64,000 nt of DNA. It comes from Fimbriimonadia bacterium. GTDB lineage: Bacteria; Armatimonadota; Fimbriimonadia; Fimbriimonadales; JABRVX01. The stretch is from the NCBI GenBank assembly GCA_039961735.1, contig JABRVX010000020.1, positions 1 through 64,000 on the forward strand, written 5' to 3'. The translations under genes were made by a program, and so were the position numbers. Below the pieces are notes generated by a model, which was not told the DNA's origin, ran no database searches, and saw only the letters and a program-made list of their open reading frames with translations. Each line of letters opens with the position of its first letter. The stretch's first letter is position 1. Positions 8,645-17,007 of the stretch are shown here, piece by piece.

Positions 8645-9588
8645 GCGAGCTCGACCGTCACCTCGTCTGGGCTAACTCCTATGACTGTGAGCAGCCGGAT
8701 CGTCCAGCGAACAAGTCTCAGCGCCTTGGCGTGGACGTTGACGTAGAACGATTCTTGACCGCCGGTGCCTGTGAGTTCCCTGCTCGCCCGGAACCGCACT
8801 CCGGTCCCGTGCAGTGGCGACCGGGCAGCAATGTACTGGCGTGAGGCATTGGTCTGAGTTATGGGCAATCGCTCAGTGATTTGCTGAAAATAGGTCTCTG
8901 CCACGGCGCACAGCAAGCCCGCATAGGACGTGACAGCAAGAGGGTCTGCGCGTGACGGCACCGCGACTGCCCGCACCTTGGGAGCGTGCAGATCAGGGGC
9001 CAGCTCGCTCAGTTGCCGCTCCAACTGCGTTAGCCCAATAGCCTGCAGCTGCTCGGGGGGCTTGCTGGAAGTCAAGGAGTCCGGCGGGGTGCGATGCCCC
9101 TGCGGCGGCGGAGGGAGCTTGCTGGAGGCTTGGGTGTCCAACTGCTCTAGGAAGAGCAGCGCACAGGTTCGATGGTCCTCGCGTCGAGACAGGTGAAGTC
9201 TCGCCTTCTGTGGCTGCGAGACGTTGTTGGGGTCCAGGAATACCCACTCGTCACCGTTGGTCATGACGCCGAGCACTGCTCCCGTCTTAGCGGCATAGAC
9301 GGCGAGCTGCCAAAAGTCGTCCTTGAGCTTGGCACCTAGACTCTTTGCCTCGATCAAGATCAGGGGCTTACCATCTCGCATCAGGGCGTAGTCCGCAGAC
9401 TTGCCCTCCACCTTGTACTCCACGCACACCTGCTCCGGGTCGGACACGTCCCAACCGAGGAGGCGCAGTACGGGGTCCACCAGGCAGGCTCGCGTCGCAG
9501 CCTCGTTGTTGGCCAGATAGTCCCTGTGCTTCTCTGCACGCTCGCGCAAGCGCTCGATGAGGCAGATGAACTCGGACAGATAACCCAT
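8641..9588 (-). CDS. Solitary HsdR_N-like PD-(D/E)xK nuclease-fold protein
   Basis: A 315-residue protein resembling the N-terminal nuclease domain of type I restriction R subunits. It has a helical start (LSEFICLIERLRERAEKH), then GWDVSDPEQVCVEYKV, then a PD-(D/E)xK-like core with KSADYALM and LILIEAKS (residues about 70-100). There is no helicase, and no hsdM or hsdS gene is nearby. The C-terminal part is Pro/Ser-rich and then unrecognised. The ATG at 9588 is preferred, with GAAGGG upstream; the longer reading runs into a REP-like palindrome. It may be a stand-alone nuclease-fold regulator or a defence remnant. Confidence 0.65.
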   Translation of the reverse strand: MGYLSEFICLIERLRERAEKHRDYLANNEAATRACLVDPVLRLLGWDVSDPEQVCVEYKVEGKSADYALMRDGKPLILIEAKSLGAKLKDDFWQLAVYAAKTGAVLGVMTNGDEWVFLDPNNVSQPQKARLHLSRREDHRTCALLFLEQLDTQASSKLPPPPQGHRTPPDSLTSSKPPEQLQAIGLTQLERQLSELAPDLHAPKVRAVAVPSRADPLAVTSYAGLLCAVAETYFQQITERLPITQTNASRQYIAARSPLHGTGVRFRASRELTGTGGQESFYVNVHAKALRLVRWTIRLLTVIGVSPDEVTVELA

Positions 9589-9749
9589 CGCAAGCCCTTC
9601 GTATTCAAGATGTTGATTGAAGCGGTTCTCCGCCTCTCTCAGGTTTCCTGCCGCCGGACGGCGGGCCCCCGATTTGGGCCTGCGCGAGCCTTGCCCTCTC
9701 GCACGCCGTGTCCTCTTGCGATCACCCACCACGGTCGCGGCATCCGGCT

Positions 9750-9775
9750 GCATGCTTCGACGAGCTCAGCATGAC
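9750..9775. repeat. REP-like palindromic intergenic repeat
   Basis: The segment CTTCGACGAGCTCAGCATGAC with flanking ATGCT/AGCAT arms (9752-9756 and 9768-9772) matches a palindrome type found scattered in many bacterial genomes. A degenerate partner (GGGCTGAGTATGACGAAAG) lies near 9853-9871. The surrounding gap, 9589-9883, holds no convincing gene. Confidence 0.6.
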
Positions 9776-9883
9776 GGTAGTGTATGGTAGGATGTCCGCA
9801 ATAGGTCAATGACGGACAGCGACGACGTGGCAGACAACAGCTATCCGCGACGGGCTGAGTATGACGAAAGGAGGCCGGTCCTG

Positions 9884-11599
9884 TCACGGATCCCCGTGCG
9901 TGCCGAAGCCGACGAGGACGATGTTTAGGTCGCTGATACCTACCACGCCATCCTCGTCCAGATCGGCCAGCGCATCCTGCCGTCCGAAGAGATTGAGGAT
10001 GCGGTTGAGATCCAGCAGATCCACGCCGTTGTCAGGGTTTGCGTCACCATTCGGCAGGACCATTTCCACGTTTTGCACGTTACCGATCGAGGTGTCGACC
10101 GGCACTGTTCTGCGAAGCCAGTGGGTGTGCTTTACAGATAAGGTGCAGGTTTGCGTCCCTGCCGGCACGGTGAGCGCGAAAGTTCCCGTAGGTCCCAGAC
10201 TTATCAGTTGGTAGTAAGGGCTTCCACCGTCCAGCGCAACTCGTATCTCCACTGAGGGTGGAATCGGTGCCTGACCGGACAGGTGCATGAAGCGCACGGT
10301 GCCCGAGATCGTGATCTCCGGCGCACCATCGGCGCGCGTGATAAAGACGTCCCATTGTCCGTTCGTATCGTCCTCCACCAGGTTGGAAGCGAGGCTCTCG
10401 AAGACCACGGACCTTCCGTCACCACTCAAAGCAGGTGCTTTGCTGTCATGGTTACCAGGCAATCCATCTGGCGACGTCGTCAACATCTGAGTGGTGCCGT
10501 TCGAGCGATCGTATAGGAACACATCCTGATGCGCGTTGTCGTCCCCGGGTACCAGGTTGGATGCGGCACTGTGGAATGCCACAAAGCGCCCGTCACCACT
10601 CACCGATGCGCCCAGGCTGCCGCCGTTCCCTTGTGCGCCGAGTGACGACACGGATACCAGGTGGGTCGTTCCAGATAGCCGATCCCTAACGAACACGTCC
10701 TGCACAGCGTTAGTATCACCGTTCGTCAGCGTCCATGCATCGCTCTGGAATGCTACTGTGCTGCCGTCCGCGCTGATCGCAGCGTTCATGCTATCACCAT
10801 TACCTTGCACCCCGCCGGATGAGACACTCACTCGCTCCGTGGTACCGTTCAACCTGTCCCGCACGAACACGTCTATCGCGCCGTTGGTGTCATCGGGCAC
10901 CAGGTTGGTGGCGTAGCTGTGGAACGCGACGAAACGCCCGTCCGCGCTGATCGAAGCGCGCATACTGCCTCGATTGCCCTGTGAGCCGGCGGACGTCAGG
11001 CTGACCCTCTCGGTGGCTCCGGTAAGGCGGTCGTGAACGAACACGTCCAGTCTGTCATTCGTGTCGTTGGTGACGAGGTTGGTTGCAGCGCTTTCGAACG
11101 CCACATACCGCCCATCCGAGCTGATAGCAGGGAAGTCGCTGTCCCCGTTGGCCTGTGCCCCGGCGCTCGAGAGGCTGACACGCTCGGTCGTCCCCAGCAA
11201 CCGGTCCCGTACGAAGATGTCGCGGATGCCGTTGGTATCGCCCGAGACGAGATTGGAGGCAGAGCTGCGGAAGGCTACGTAGCGCCCATCGGCACTGATC
11301 GCCGGGTAGTTGCAGAGGCCGTTCGCCTGGGTGCCCGTGGACGAAACGCTAATCCGTTCCGTAGTTCCTGCTACCGTGTTCCGCACGAAGACGTCGGTAG
11401 TGCCGTTGGTGTCGTCCGGCACGAGATTCCATGCACTGCTGTGGAAGGCGACGAATCGCCCGTCACCGCTCACCGATGCGTACGTACTGGCTCCGTTGCC
11501 CTCCGTGCCTGCATAGGAGATGGACACCCGCTCGGTTACCCACGCCTGTGATTGAGCCGCAGAGGCGGCCAGTGCGACGAGAAGAAACGCGCGCTTCAC
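9884..11599 (-). CDS. Secreted seven-repeat TolB/PD40-like propeller with dockerin-like tail
   Basis: A 571-residue exported protein. After a signal peptide (cleavage near SQAWV) come seven consecutive repeats of about 58 residues. Each has the pattern TERVS..S.G.Q.NG, then SADGRYVAF.S.A.NLV, then DTNG..DVFVRD, which suggests a seven-bladed beta propeller of the TolB/PD40 type. A short beta-sandwich domain follows (about residues 430-515). The last 55 residues carry two Asp-rich calcium-loop-like segments (DANPDNGVDLLDLN and DLDEDGVVGISDLN) typical of dockerin-like endings. The GTG start is supported by AAGGA nine bases upstream. Likely a surface or secreted binding protein; no catalytic motif is visible. 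Confidence 0.8.
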   Translation of the reverse strand: MKRAFLLVALAASAAQSQAWVTERVSISYAGTEGNGASTYASVSGDGRFVAFHSSAWNLVPDDTNGTTDVFVRNTVAGTTERISVSSTGTQANGLCNYPAISADGRYVAFRSSASNLVSGDTNGIRDIFVRDRLLGTTERVSLSSAGAQANGDSDFPAISSDGRYVAFESAATNLVTNDTNDRLDVFVHDRLTGATERVSLTSAGSQGNRGSMRASISADGRFVAFHSYATNLVPDDTNGAIDVFVRDRLNGTTERVSVSSGGVQGNGDSMNAAISADGSTVAFQSDAWTLTNGDTNAVQDVFVRDRLSGTTHLVSVSSLGAQGNGGSLGASVSGDGRFVAFHSAASNLVPGDDNAHQDVFLYDRSNGTTQMLTTSPDGLPGNHDSKAPALSGDGRSVVFESLASNLVEDDTNGQWDVFITRADGAPEITISGTVRFMHLSGQAPIPPSVEIRVALDGGSPYYQLISLGPTGTFALTVPAGTQTCTLSVKHTHWLRRTVPVDTSIGNVQNVEMVLPNGDANPDNGVDLLDLNRILNLFGRQDALADLDEDGVVGISDLNIVLVGFGTHGDP

Positions 11600-11732
11600 C
11601 GTCGCTTGTTCCTTTTCACGGAACTGTATGCCGACATGATGGCTCCCATTCTATCACGGCTCTGGTTCAGGCCAGAGGGGAACACGCCACAGGTTCACGA
11701 AGTCGCATCAGGGGTAAGATCAGTCCCTGTGA

Positions 11733-11810
11733 CGGGGCGTAGCGCAGTTTGGTTAGCGCGTCGGCTTTGGGAGCCGAAGGTCGTGAGTTCGAGTCTCACC
11801 GCCCCGACCA
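11733..11810 (+). tRNA. tRNA-Pro (anticodon TGG)
   Basis: A 78-base cloverleaf. The acceptor CGGGGCG pairs with CGCCCCG, followed by A73 and an encoded CCA. The D-arm is GCGC...GCGC. The anticodon arm CGGCT-TTGGGAG-CCG places TGG at positions 34-36. The T-arm contains GTTCGAGTC. It lies between the divergently oriented 5-prime side of the propeller gene and the 3-prime end of the CsgG-like gene. Confidence 0.96.
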
Positions 11811-11819
11811 GTCTTCAGG

Positions 11820-12755
11820 TTACTTCCCGCTTTTCCAGGCCTTCTGCAGAGTAACGGCGTCCCCCACCTTGGGAGCATCTCCAGAAGACACGATGCAGAT
11901 CGAGTAGCGTGGTCGAAGCTCTTTCACCCGCAGCGTGCCGGCCTCGGCTCTCTCCATGCCCAGCACTTCGCCGGTTTCCGGATCGCGCACCACCTTCGTC
12001 GTCCGCACCACCGCCAGCGTGTCGCCCACGGCAAGCCCGTCGGACTCGCCCGCGTTCACGAAAACCTGCCCCTCGTCCACGTCAATCACTCGTGCAGACC
12101 ACGGCAGGTCCGCGATCTCGCCCGTCAGGTTCTTGACGGCGCCTTCGATGGCCTTGGTGGTGGCCCGGCCCAGTGGGCTCGCGTTGAACACCTCGACATT
12201 CGACAGGATCGCGCTCACGCTCGCGTCGAAGCCGACCGAGCCGGCGGTGGCCCGGCCATCCCCATCCTTCGAAGCGACGACTTCGCTCGTGAATGGGTCA
12301 ATGGCCCGAAGGTTTACGCGGCAGAAGCCTTCGGTCACGCGCCCGCGGACCTTCCCGACGCCGCTCACATCGAACCCGACCCCGGCGCCCCGCTCGCTGA
12401 ACGTGAACTCGGTGATCACGGCCTTGATCAAGAGCTGAGCAGGCTGGATTGGGAGCCGGTCGCGCTCCTTGCCGGCTTCCGCAGCGATGCCGCGCTCCTG
12501 GCGGATCTCGTCCAGAATCTGCCGCTCCAACACGATGAAGCGCCCCGTCTTATTCAGCTCGTCGCTGATCTTCTCGATGAGTCCGGCACGGAACTCGGCG
12601 GGCATCTGATAGGAGCCGAAATTGTAGGTGTTGGGCCGAAACTCGATGTCTATGACGGCGACGCGTATCTTGGGCCCGGGCGACGCCTTGTCCTGTCCCT
12701 GCGCCCAGGCGCCGAGCAGCAGCGCCACTGCAGCGATGACCACGGCTACACGCAT
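11820..12755 (-). CDS. Exported CsgG-family protein
   Basis: A 311-residue protein with a signal peptide (VALLLGAWAQG) and a CsgG-like domain over residues about 30-215. The family hallmarks are RVAVIDI near the start, LNKTGRFIVLERQILDEIRQE, and the QPAQLLIKAVITEF strand. The C-terminal 90 residues (VFVNAGESDGLAVGDTLAVVR...) resemble the FlgT/CsgG-associated carbohydrate- or peptidoglycan-contacting domain. There is no lipobox cysteine, unlike curli CsgG, so it is probably periplasmic rather than a lipoprotein pore. GGGAGG lies eight bases before the ATG. No other curli genes are nearby; the role is likely in the envelope but unproven. Confidence 0.75.
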   Translation of the reverse strand: MRVAVVIAAVALLLGAWAQGQDKASPGPKIRVAVIDIEFRPNTYNFGSYQMPAEFRAGLIEKISDELNKTGRFIVLERQILDEIRQERGIAAEAGKERDRLPIQPAQLLIKAVITEFTFSERGAGVGFDVSGVGKVRGRVTEGFCRVNLRAIDPFTSEVVASKDGDGRATAGSVGFDASVSAILSNVEVFNASPLGRATTKAIEGAVKNLTGEIADLPWSARVIDVDEGQVFVNAGESDGLAVGDTLAVVRTTKVVRDPETGEVLGMERAEAGTLRVKELRPRYSICIVSSGDAPKVGDAVTLQKAWKSGK

Positions 12756-12845
12756 AGCGAACCTCCCGCCACCGCAGACCGGCTTGCGGCGGCTCTCCCA
12801 GTATTAGACGTCGTTTCCCGTCCGTTGTGTCAGCCCGGCGATCCT

Positions 12846-14804
12846 CTAAGGCACGAGTTCGACGACGATATAGTCTAGGCCCATCATGTAGCGCTTGATC
12901 GTCTTTTCGTTGGCGCCAACGATCTCGGCTTCCAGGATGTTCTCACCGCGTTTCAGGTCCACCACCCCGATCACGCGCTTTTCGTACACTATGCCGTCGT
13001 TGTAGAAGTCAACGGGTCCGCCGACCTTCTGGCCGTTGACGTAGAACTGGATGATCCCGTAGTCGGCAGCCTTGCAGAAGTTACCTACGATGGAGAACGG
13101 TGCACTTCCCGGTGCCTCGAAAGCGAGCTTCAGCCTGTCGCCGGGCTTGCCGTCGCGCCACCACAGGTGCGCGTCGTTCGATGCCACGTCCGCCATCCCT
13201 TGGCGCTCGTGAATGCCGCCGGTGCACTCCACAACGCGCAAGTTCTCGCCCTCGATGGCGCCGGGCACGCGGATGCGCTCCGGCACCGGCTGAATCACGA
13301 GGTCGTGGACAGACGCGGGCTGAAAGCCGTCCGTACTCTCCTTCGTGGCATACCAGTACACCGTCACTGCGTAGTCGACCTGCGTCTGCTGTGAGTGCCA
13401 AACCTCCATATCGAAGCGGAACGACGTGTTGAACGGGTAGTCGTCCAAGATGTGGAAACGGTTGACCAGGGTATGTCCCTTATTGCCTGGCCCGTCACAC
13501 CTCGGCTGGTTGTGGTACAGGTGGAAGAAGGGAGTCGGATTGCACCAGGCATAGCCGTAGTAGTCTTCGGTCCCCGTGCCGAAGGTGCTCGGGAACGTCT
13601 CGCCGTCAATGTATATCTTCTCGTCCCCTTCGCCCCACCATGGCGACACAGGGTTGGTGACGTGCAGGGAGTTGCCCACGAAGATGCCCCTGCCGGTCGC
13701 CGTCAGGTAGTTCCAATCGCGCATAGGGCGTGTGGGCATTTTTTCGGTGCGCCACTTCGCGTGGAACAGAAGGCGGCTCGGGTCGGCCTTCCTCGGCTGC
13801 ACCGCGGCACGTCCCTGGAAGCGGACGGGCTTTTCGGTGTTGTTGCTGATGCGCAGGCGGGCACCCTGCTGGAACGGCATGATCCATCTACAGATCATTT
13901 CTCCGTTCTCATTGACCTGCAAAGGAACGGCGTCAAACGGATTGATACCGGGTGCCGTCCCGAAGAAGTCTCCGACCGGCGCCCAGATGGTCTCCTTGCC
14001 GTCGAAGACCCCGGTCAGCACACACCCTCTCAGCGCCTTGGCCACATCCTCCGCCTCGCACCTCAGGACGAAGCCCGTGATGTCGGCAGGTCCTTTCGCT
14101 TCGAAGATGGTGGCCGATCTGCCCGGCTCGATGGTGACGGCGATCGGACTCGGAGATCCCAATGCCGACACTGCCTGCCTGGGTTCCATCAGCTCCTTGG
14201 CCAGGTCGTGCTTCGCCACGGCCTCTTCCGCCTGTGCCATCGTGAAGCTGCGCACCAGCGTGCCGGATGGGTAGGTCCGATAGTTGATGTGATAGTAGAC
14301 ATGCCTCACCGCGGGGTCTTCGGAGAGCGTGACCTTGCAGTGCCGAGAGTAGGGGATAGGGAAGTAAAGATTCCAACCCGAGGACCTTACGTGAGCAATC
14401 GGGTCGAGGAACGGCTCGGTCTTGCCGCTTAGCAGGTCCGCCAGTTTCATCTCGATGGTCGGCTTGTCCGAATTGTCCAAGTAGAACCTAACTGTGCCGG
14501 CAGGGTTCGCGGACCAGATGCGCACGATGACGCCTGGGCCGGCCGCGTCCATCATAACCCACTCCTCGCGGTCGCCCACCTTTTCGCTTCGGATGTATTG
14601 CCCGGCGTCACCGTTGGCAAACCAATTCTCGGTGGGCGACTTCGCGGCCCGGTCATAGCTGCTCGCCTGCCTGGTGATGTATGGGGGATGGGGGAAGCGT
14701 GTCAACCGGTCCAGGGACGTCATGTCCGAGATCAGCCTATCTACGGTGATCGGCACCGATGCCTGGGCAATTGCCACGAGGGATGTTGCGATGAGATGGT
14801 ACAC
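12846..14804 (-). CDS. Secreted DUF2961 / GH172-family protein (second copy)
   Basis: A 652-residue exported member of the same family as the protein at 394-1899, with the motif GTGTEDYYGYAW near residue 409. It has about 200 residues more at the N-terminal side, which looks like a duplicated half of the GH172 beta-sandwich (compare AGPGVIVRIWSANPAGTVRFY near 90 with ADITGFVLRC near 240). A C-terminal beta-sandwich lies from about residue 520. The GTG start is supported by GGAG nine bases upstream and gives a short signal peptide (IATSLVAIAQA). A role in releasing furanose sugars is inferred from the family. It is a single-gene unit. Confidence 0.8.
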   Translation of the reverse strand: MYHLIATSLVAIAQASVPITVDRLISDMTSLDRLTRFPHPPYITRQASSYDRAAKSPTENWFANGDAGQYIRSEKVGDREEWVMMDAAGPGVIVRIWSANPAGTVRFYLDNSDKPTIEMKLADLLSGKTEPFLDPIAHVRSSGWNLYFPIPYSRHCKVTLSEDPAVRHVYYHINYRTYPSGTLVRSFTMAQAEEAVAKHDLAKELMEPRQAVSALGSPSPIAVTIEPGRSATIFEAKGPADITGFVLRCEAEDVAKALRGCVLTGVFDGKETIWAPVGDFFGTAPGINPFDAVPLQVNENGEMICRWIMPFQQGARLRISNNTEKPVRFQGRAAVQPRKADPSRLLFHAKWRTEKMPTRPMRDWNYLTATGRGIFVGNSLHVTNPVSPWWGEGDEKIYIDGETFPSTFGTGTEDYYGYAWCNPTPFFHLYHNQPRCDGPGNKGHTLVNRFHILDDYPFNTSFRFDMEVWHSQQTQVDYAVTVYWYATKESTDGFQPASVHDLVIQPVPERIRVPGAIEGENLRVVECTGGIHERQGMADVASNDAHLWWRDGKPGDRLKLAFEAPGSAPFSIVGNFCKAADYGIIQFYVNGQKVGGPVDFYNDGIVYEKRVIGVVDLKRGENILEAEIVGANEKTIKRYMMGLDYIVVELVP

Positions 14805-14835
14805 GGTGCTTGGCTCCTTCTAGACTGCACTCATG

Positions 14836-14940
14836 CTGGGTTCCCGCCTTCGCGGGAACGACAAATGATTTGCTGGGATGACAGGTACCAGGGTGAACAC
14901 GAAGCTTACTCTGTCATTCCCGCGAAGGCGGGAACCCAGG
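14836..14940. repeat. Pair of inverted GTTCCCGC palindromes
   Basis: Two copies of a palindromic element sit in opposite orientation. The first is GTTCCCGC/GCGGGAAC with loop CTTC at 14840-14859. The second is TTCCCGC/GCGGGAA with loop GAAG at 14917-14934. Each is flanked by a CTGGG or CCCAG arm. The element resembles widespread bacterial ATTCCCGCG-type repeats and the palindrome at 77-96. It separates the GH172 start from the glycosylase start. Confidence 0.75.
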
Positions 14941-15029
14941 GTGTGCAAACCTTCTTCTCCTCCCGCTTCGCGTCCCCTACCACGGGCTCCTGCCGCAGGG
15001 ACGGGTCAGAGGACGTGGAACCGGGGAAC

Positions 15030-15734
15030 ATGCGTGACCTTGTCGCCCTGGAGCGCACGATCGTAGCATGCGCCCGCTGTCCGCGGCTTGTCGAACACTG
15101 CCGCCACGTTGCGGCGGTCAAGCGAGCGGCGTACCGCGACCATGTCTATTGGGGCCGTCCGGTTCCCAACTTCGGCGATCCGGAAGCGCGCATACTGCTG
15201 GTAGGCCTCGCTCCAGGCGCACACGGAGGCAATCGGACGGGTCGCATCTTCACCGGCGACCGGAGTGGCGACTTCCTGTTTCAGGCGCTGTTCGATGCGG
15301 GTTTTGCGTCTCAGTCGGCCTCGGTGAGCCGGGACGACGGCATGAGACTGTGGGACGTGTACATCACTGCCGTTACACACTGCGCCCCACCAGCCAACAA
15401 GCCGACTCCCGAGGAGGTACGCAACTGCAAACCCTTCCTCACTCGCACGCTATCGCTCCTTCCTCGCCTGTGTGTGATCGTGGCACTCGGAAGAACGGCC
15501 TACGAGGCCTGCGTGCGGGAGTTGGCTTCCCCTGGCGAGAGGGCGCTACCTTTCTCTCACGGCGCGGAGGCGGTGCTGAGCGGCAAGTCTCTCCTGGCCT
15601 CCTACCACCCGAGCCAGCAGAATACTTTTACAGGCAAGCTCACGCCCCAGATGCTGCTTGCCGTGCTACTCCGCGCTCGAGAACTGGCCGACGCTACTGG
15701 CTCTCCGCAGGTTGGCTCGGTCCTGTCCCGTTGA
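15030..15734 (+). CDS. Family 5-type uracil-DNA glycosylase (UdgB-like)
   Basis: A 234-residue DNA repair glycosylase that removes uracil, and often other deaminated bases, from DNA. Conserved segments are GLAPGAHGGNRTGRIFTGDRSG (motif A, residues about 57-78) and ASYHPSQQNTFTGKLT (motif B, about 190-205). Four cysteines likely bind the 4Fe-4S cluster: CARC near the N terminus, HCAPP near residue 120, and NCKPF shortly after. The ATG at 15030 follows GGGGAA; upstream reading frame sequence runs through a repeat and is not believed. The 3-prime end overlaps the convergent protease gene by 41 bases. Confidence 0.88.
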   Translation: MRDLVALERTIVACARCPRLVEHCRHVAAVKRAAYRDHVYWGRPVPNFGDPEARILLVGLAPGAHGGNRTGRIFTGDRSGDFLFQALFDAGFASQSASVSRDDGMRLWDVYITAVTHCAPPANKPTPEEVRNCKPFLTRTLSLLPRLCVIVALGRTAYEACVRELASPGERALPFSHGAEAVLSGKSLLASYHPSQQNTFTGKLTPQMLLAVLLRARELADATGSPQVGSVLSR

Positions 15735-16911
15735 TCAGGTGGGCACGCTCCAGTTCGAAGCGCATCAGGTTGCCCTCGCGGCTGATACGGATGGACACTT
15801 TGCTGCCCGGAGGGCCGTTCAGCAAGTCTTCGAACTGCTTGTGCGTGGCTACGCGGAGGTCCTTGCCGGCAACGTCTAGAATGACGTCGCCTTCCTTGAT
15901 CCCTGCTTTGGCCGCAGGCGAGTCGGACTTGGTAGTAAAAACTACCCACCTGCCGCGATCGGAATCGAAGTAGGCCCGCAACCCTGGCTCACCGGGCGGC
16001 GGAACGAAGCCTCCGTCCGAGATGCGCTCGAACCACAGGTGCCTGCGCCGGTAATCCACCGTCACGTTGAAGTCCCGGATGAAGCGAATGCCGATCGTCC
16101 CGCCGGAAGTTACGTCCGCAGAAGGCAGATCGTGGATGCTCCACACTGCGTGTTGAACGGGAATTCCGCCGATGGTGAAGTCGTGAGCCCACCAGTCGAA
16201 GCTGTCCGTGGCGCCAGAAGCAACCATCGTCTTGTGCATGTACCGCGGGTCCTCGTGCTCCGAGAACCGCCCGGCCTTGATAAGGTCTTCCTTGTATCCC
16301 GCGACGTAAAAGGCGTTGCCCGTGTCGAAGGCCATCGCCTTCTTCAACGTGCCAAAGCCGACCTCCAAGTTGATCACGTCCCTGCCGCTCGGGAGCATCT
16401 TCACCAAAAAGGTCGAGGCACCGTCCGGCGTCCGTTTGGTGATGTCAACCTTGTCACGAGGATGGAAGACCAACTTCTTGTCTTTGAAGTTGAACTCGAC
16501 GACATAGGGGCTGAGGGCCTGCAAGCCCAGAATGCCGTCACAGTGGCGGCCGTAGGCTCGTCCGATATCTGCGACGTGCCACTGCGGCACCTCGATCTCC
16601 TTGGCCACCAGATTCATCTCCCCCACGAGCAGGCTCTTCACTTCTACTGTCGGCACCTCGAAGGAGCCCACGAAGTCAATCATCCTTTGTGTGCCCGCCT
16701 TGGGGCCCACGTTGATCCGATCCGACAGCAGCAACGCGCCCGAGAACCCGGTGTCGAGAAAGAACGTCGCAGGCTTGCCATTCACGGAGCCCTTCACGAA
16801 GATGGCCTCGCCGTCGAAGTCCATCGGCACTTCGACGGCCTTGTCCAGCGCGGGCAGCAGTGACTGCGTCGCCTGCAGGAGCGTCAACGAGAGCAACTTG
16901 ACCAGGATCAA
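15694..16911 (-). CDS. Retropepsin-like aspartyl protease with C-terminal PDZ domain
   Basis: A 405-residue exported protein. The TTG at 16911 is preferred because GGAGGAAGG precedes it by a normal spacing and it yields a hydrophobic leader (ILVKLLSLTLLQA). The first domain has the aspartyl protease motif FLDTGFSG near residue 50, and a second weak half with AFDTGNAFYV near 195. Residues about 300-390 form a PDZ domain (SPAAKAGIKEGDVILDVAGK). Proteins of this design are common in Bacteroidetes and Acidobacteria and are presumed periplasmic proteases; the target is unknown. It overlaps the glycosylase gene tail to tail. Confidence 0.78.
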   Translation of the reverse strand: MILVKLLSLTLLQATQSLLPALDKAVEVPMDFDGEAIFVKGSVNGKPATFFLDTGFSGALLLSDRINVGPKAGTQRMIDFVGSFEVPTVEVKSLLVGEMNLVAKEIEVPQWHVADIGRAYGRHCDGILGLQALSPYVVEFNFKDKKLVFHPRDKVDITKRTPDGASTFLVKMLPSGRDVINLEVGFGTLKKAMAFDTGNAFYVAGYKEDLIKAGRFSEHEDPRYMHKTMVASGATDSFDWWAHDFTIGGIPVQHAVWSIHDLPSADVTSGGTIGIRFIRDFNVTVDYRRRHLWFERISDGGFVPPPGEPGLRAYFDSDRGRWVVFTTKSDSPAAKAGIKEGDVILDVAGKDLRVATHKQFEDLLNGPPGSKVSIRISREGNLMRFELERAHLINGTGPSQPAESQ

Positions 16912-17007
16912 AGGCCTTCCTCCGGGCAATCGGCGTCGGGAGCGACGCACGAGTCTATGACGCGAGTGTATCCGATGTGAGTGCTGGTTGTGAGACTCAC
17001 GCCTCTG

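Noticed and set aside
14598-15029. Upstream extension of the uracil-DNA glycosylase frame
   Set aside because: It runs through the GH172 5-prime end and the palindromic repeats and lacks homology; ATG at 15030 gives a normal-length enzyme.
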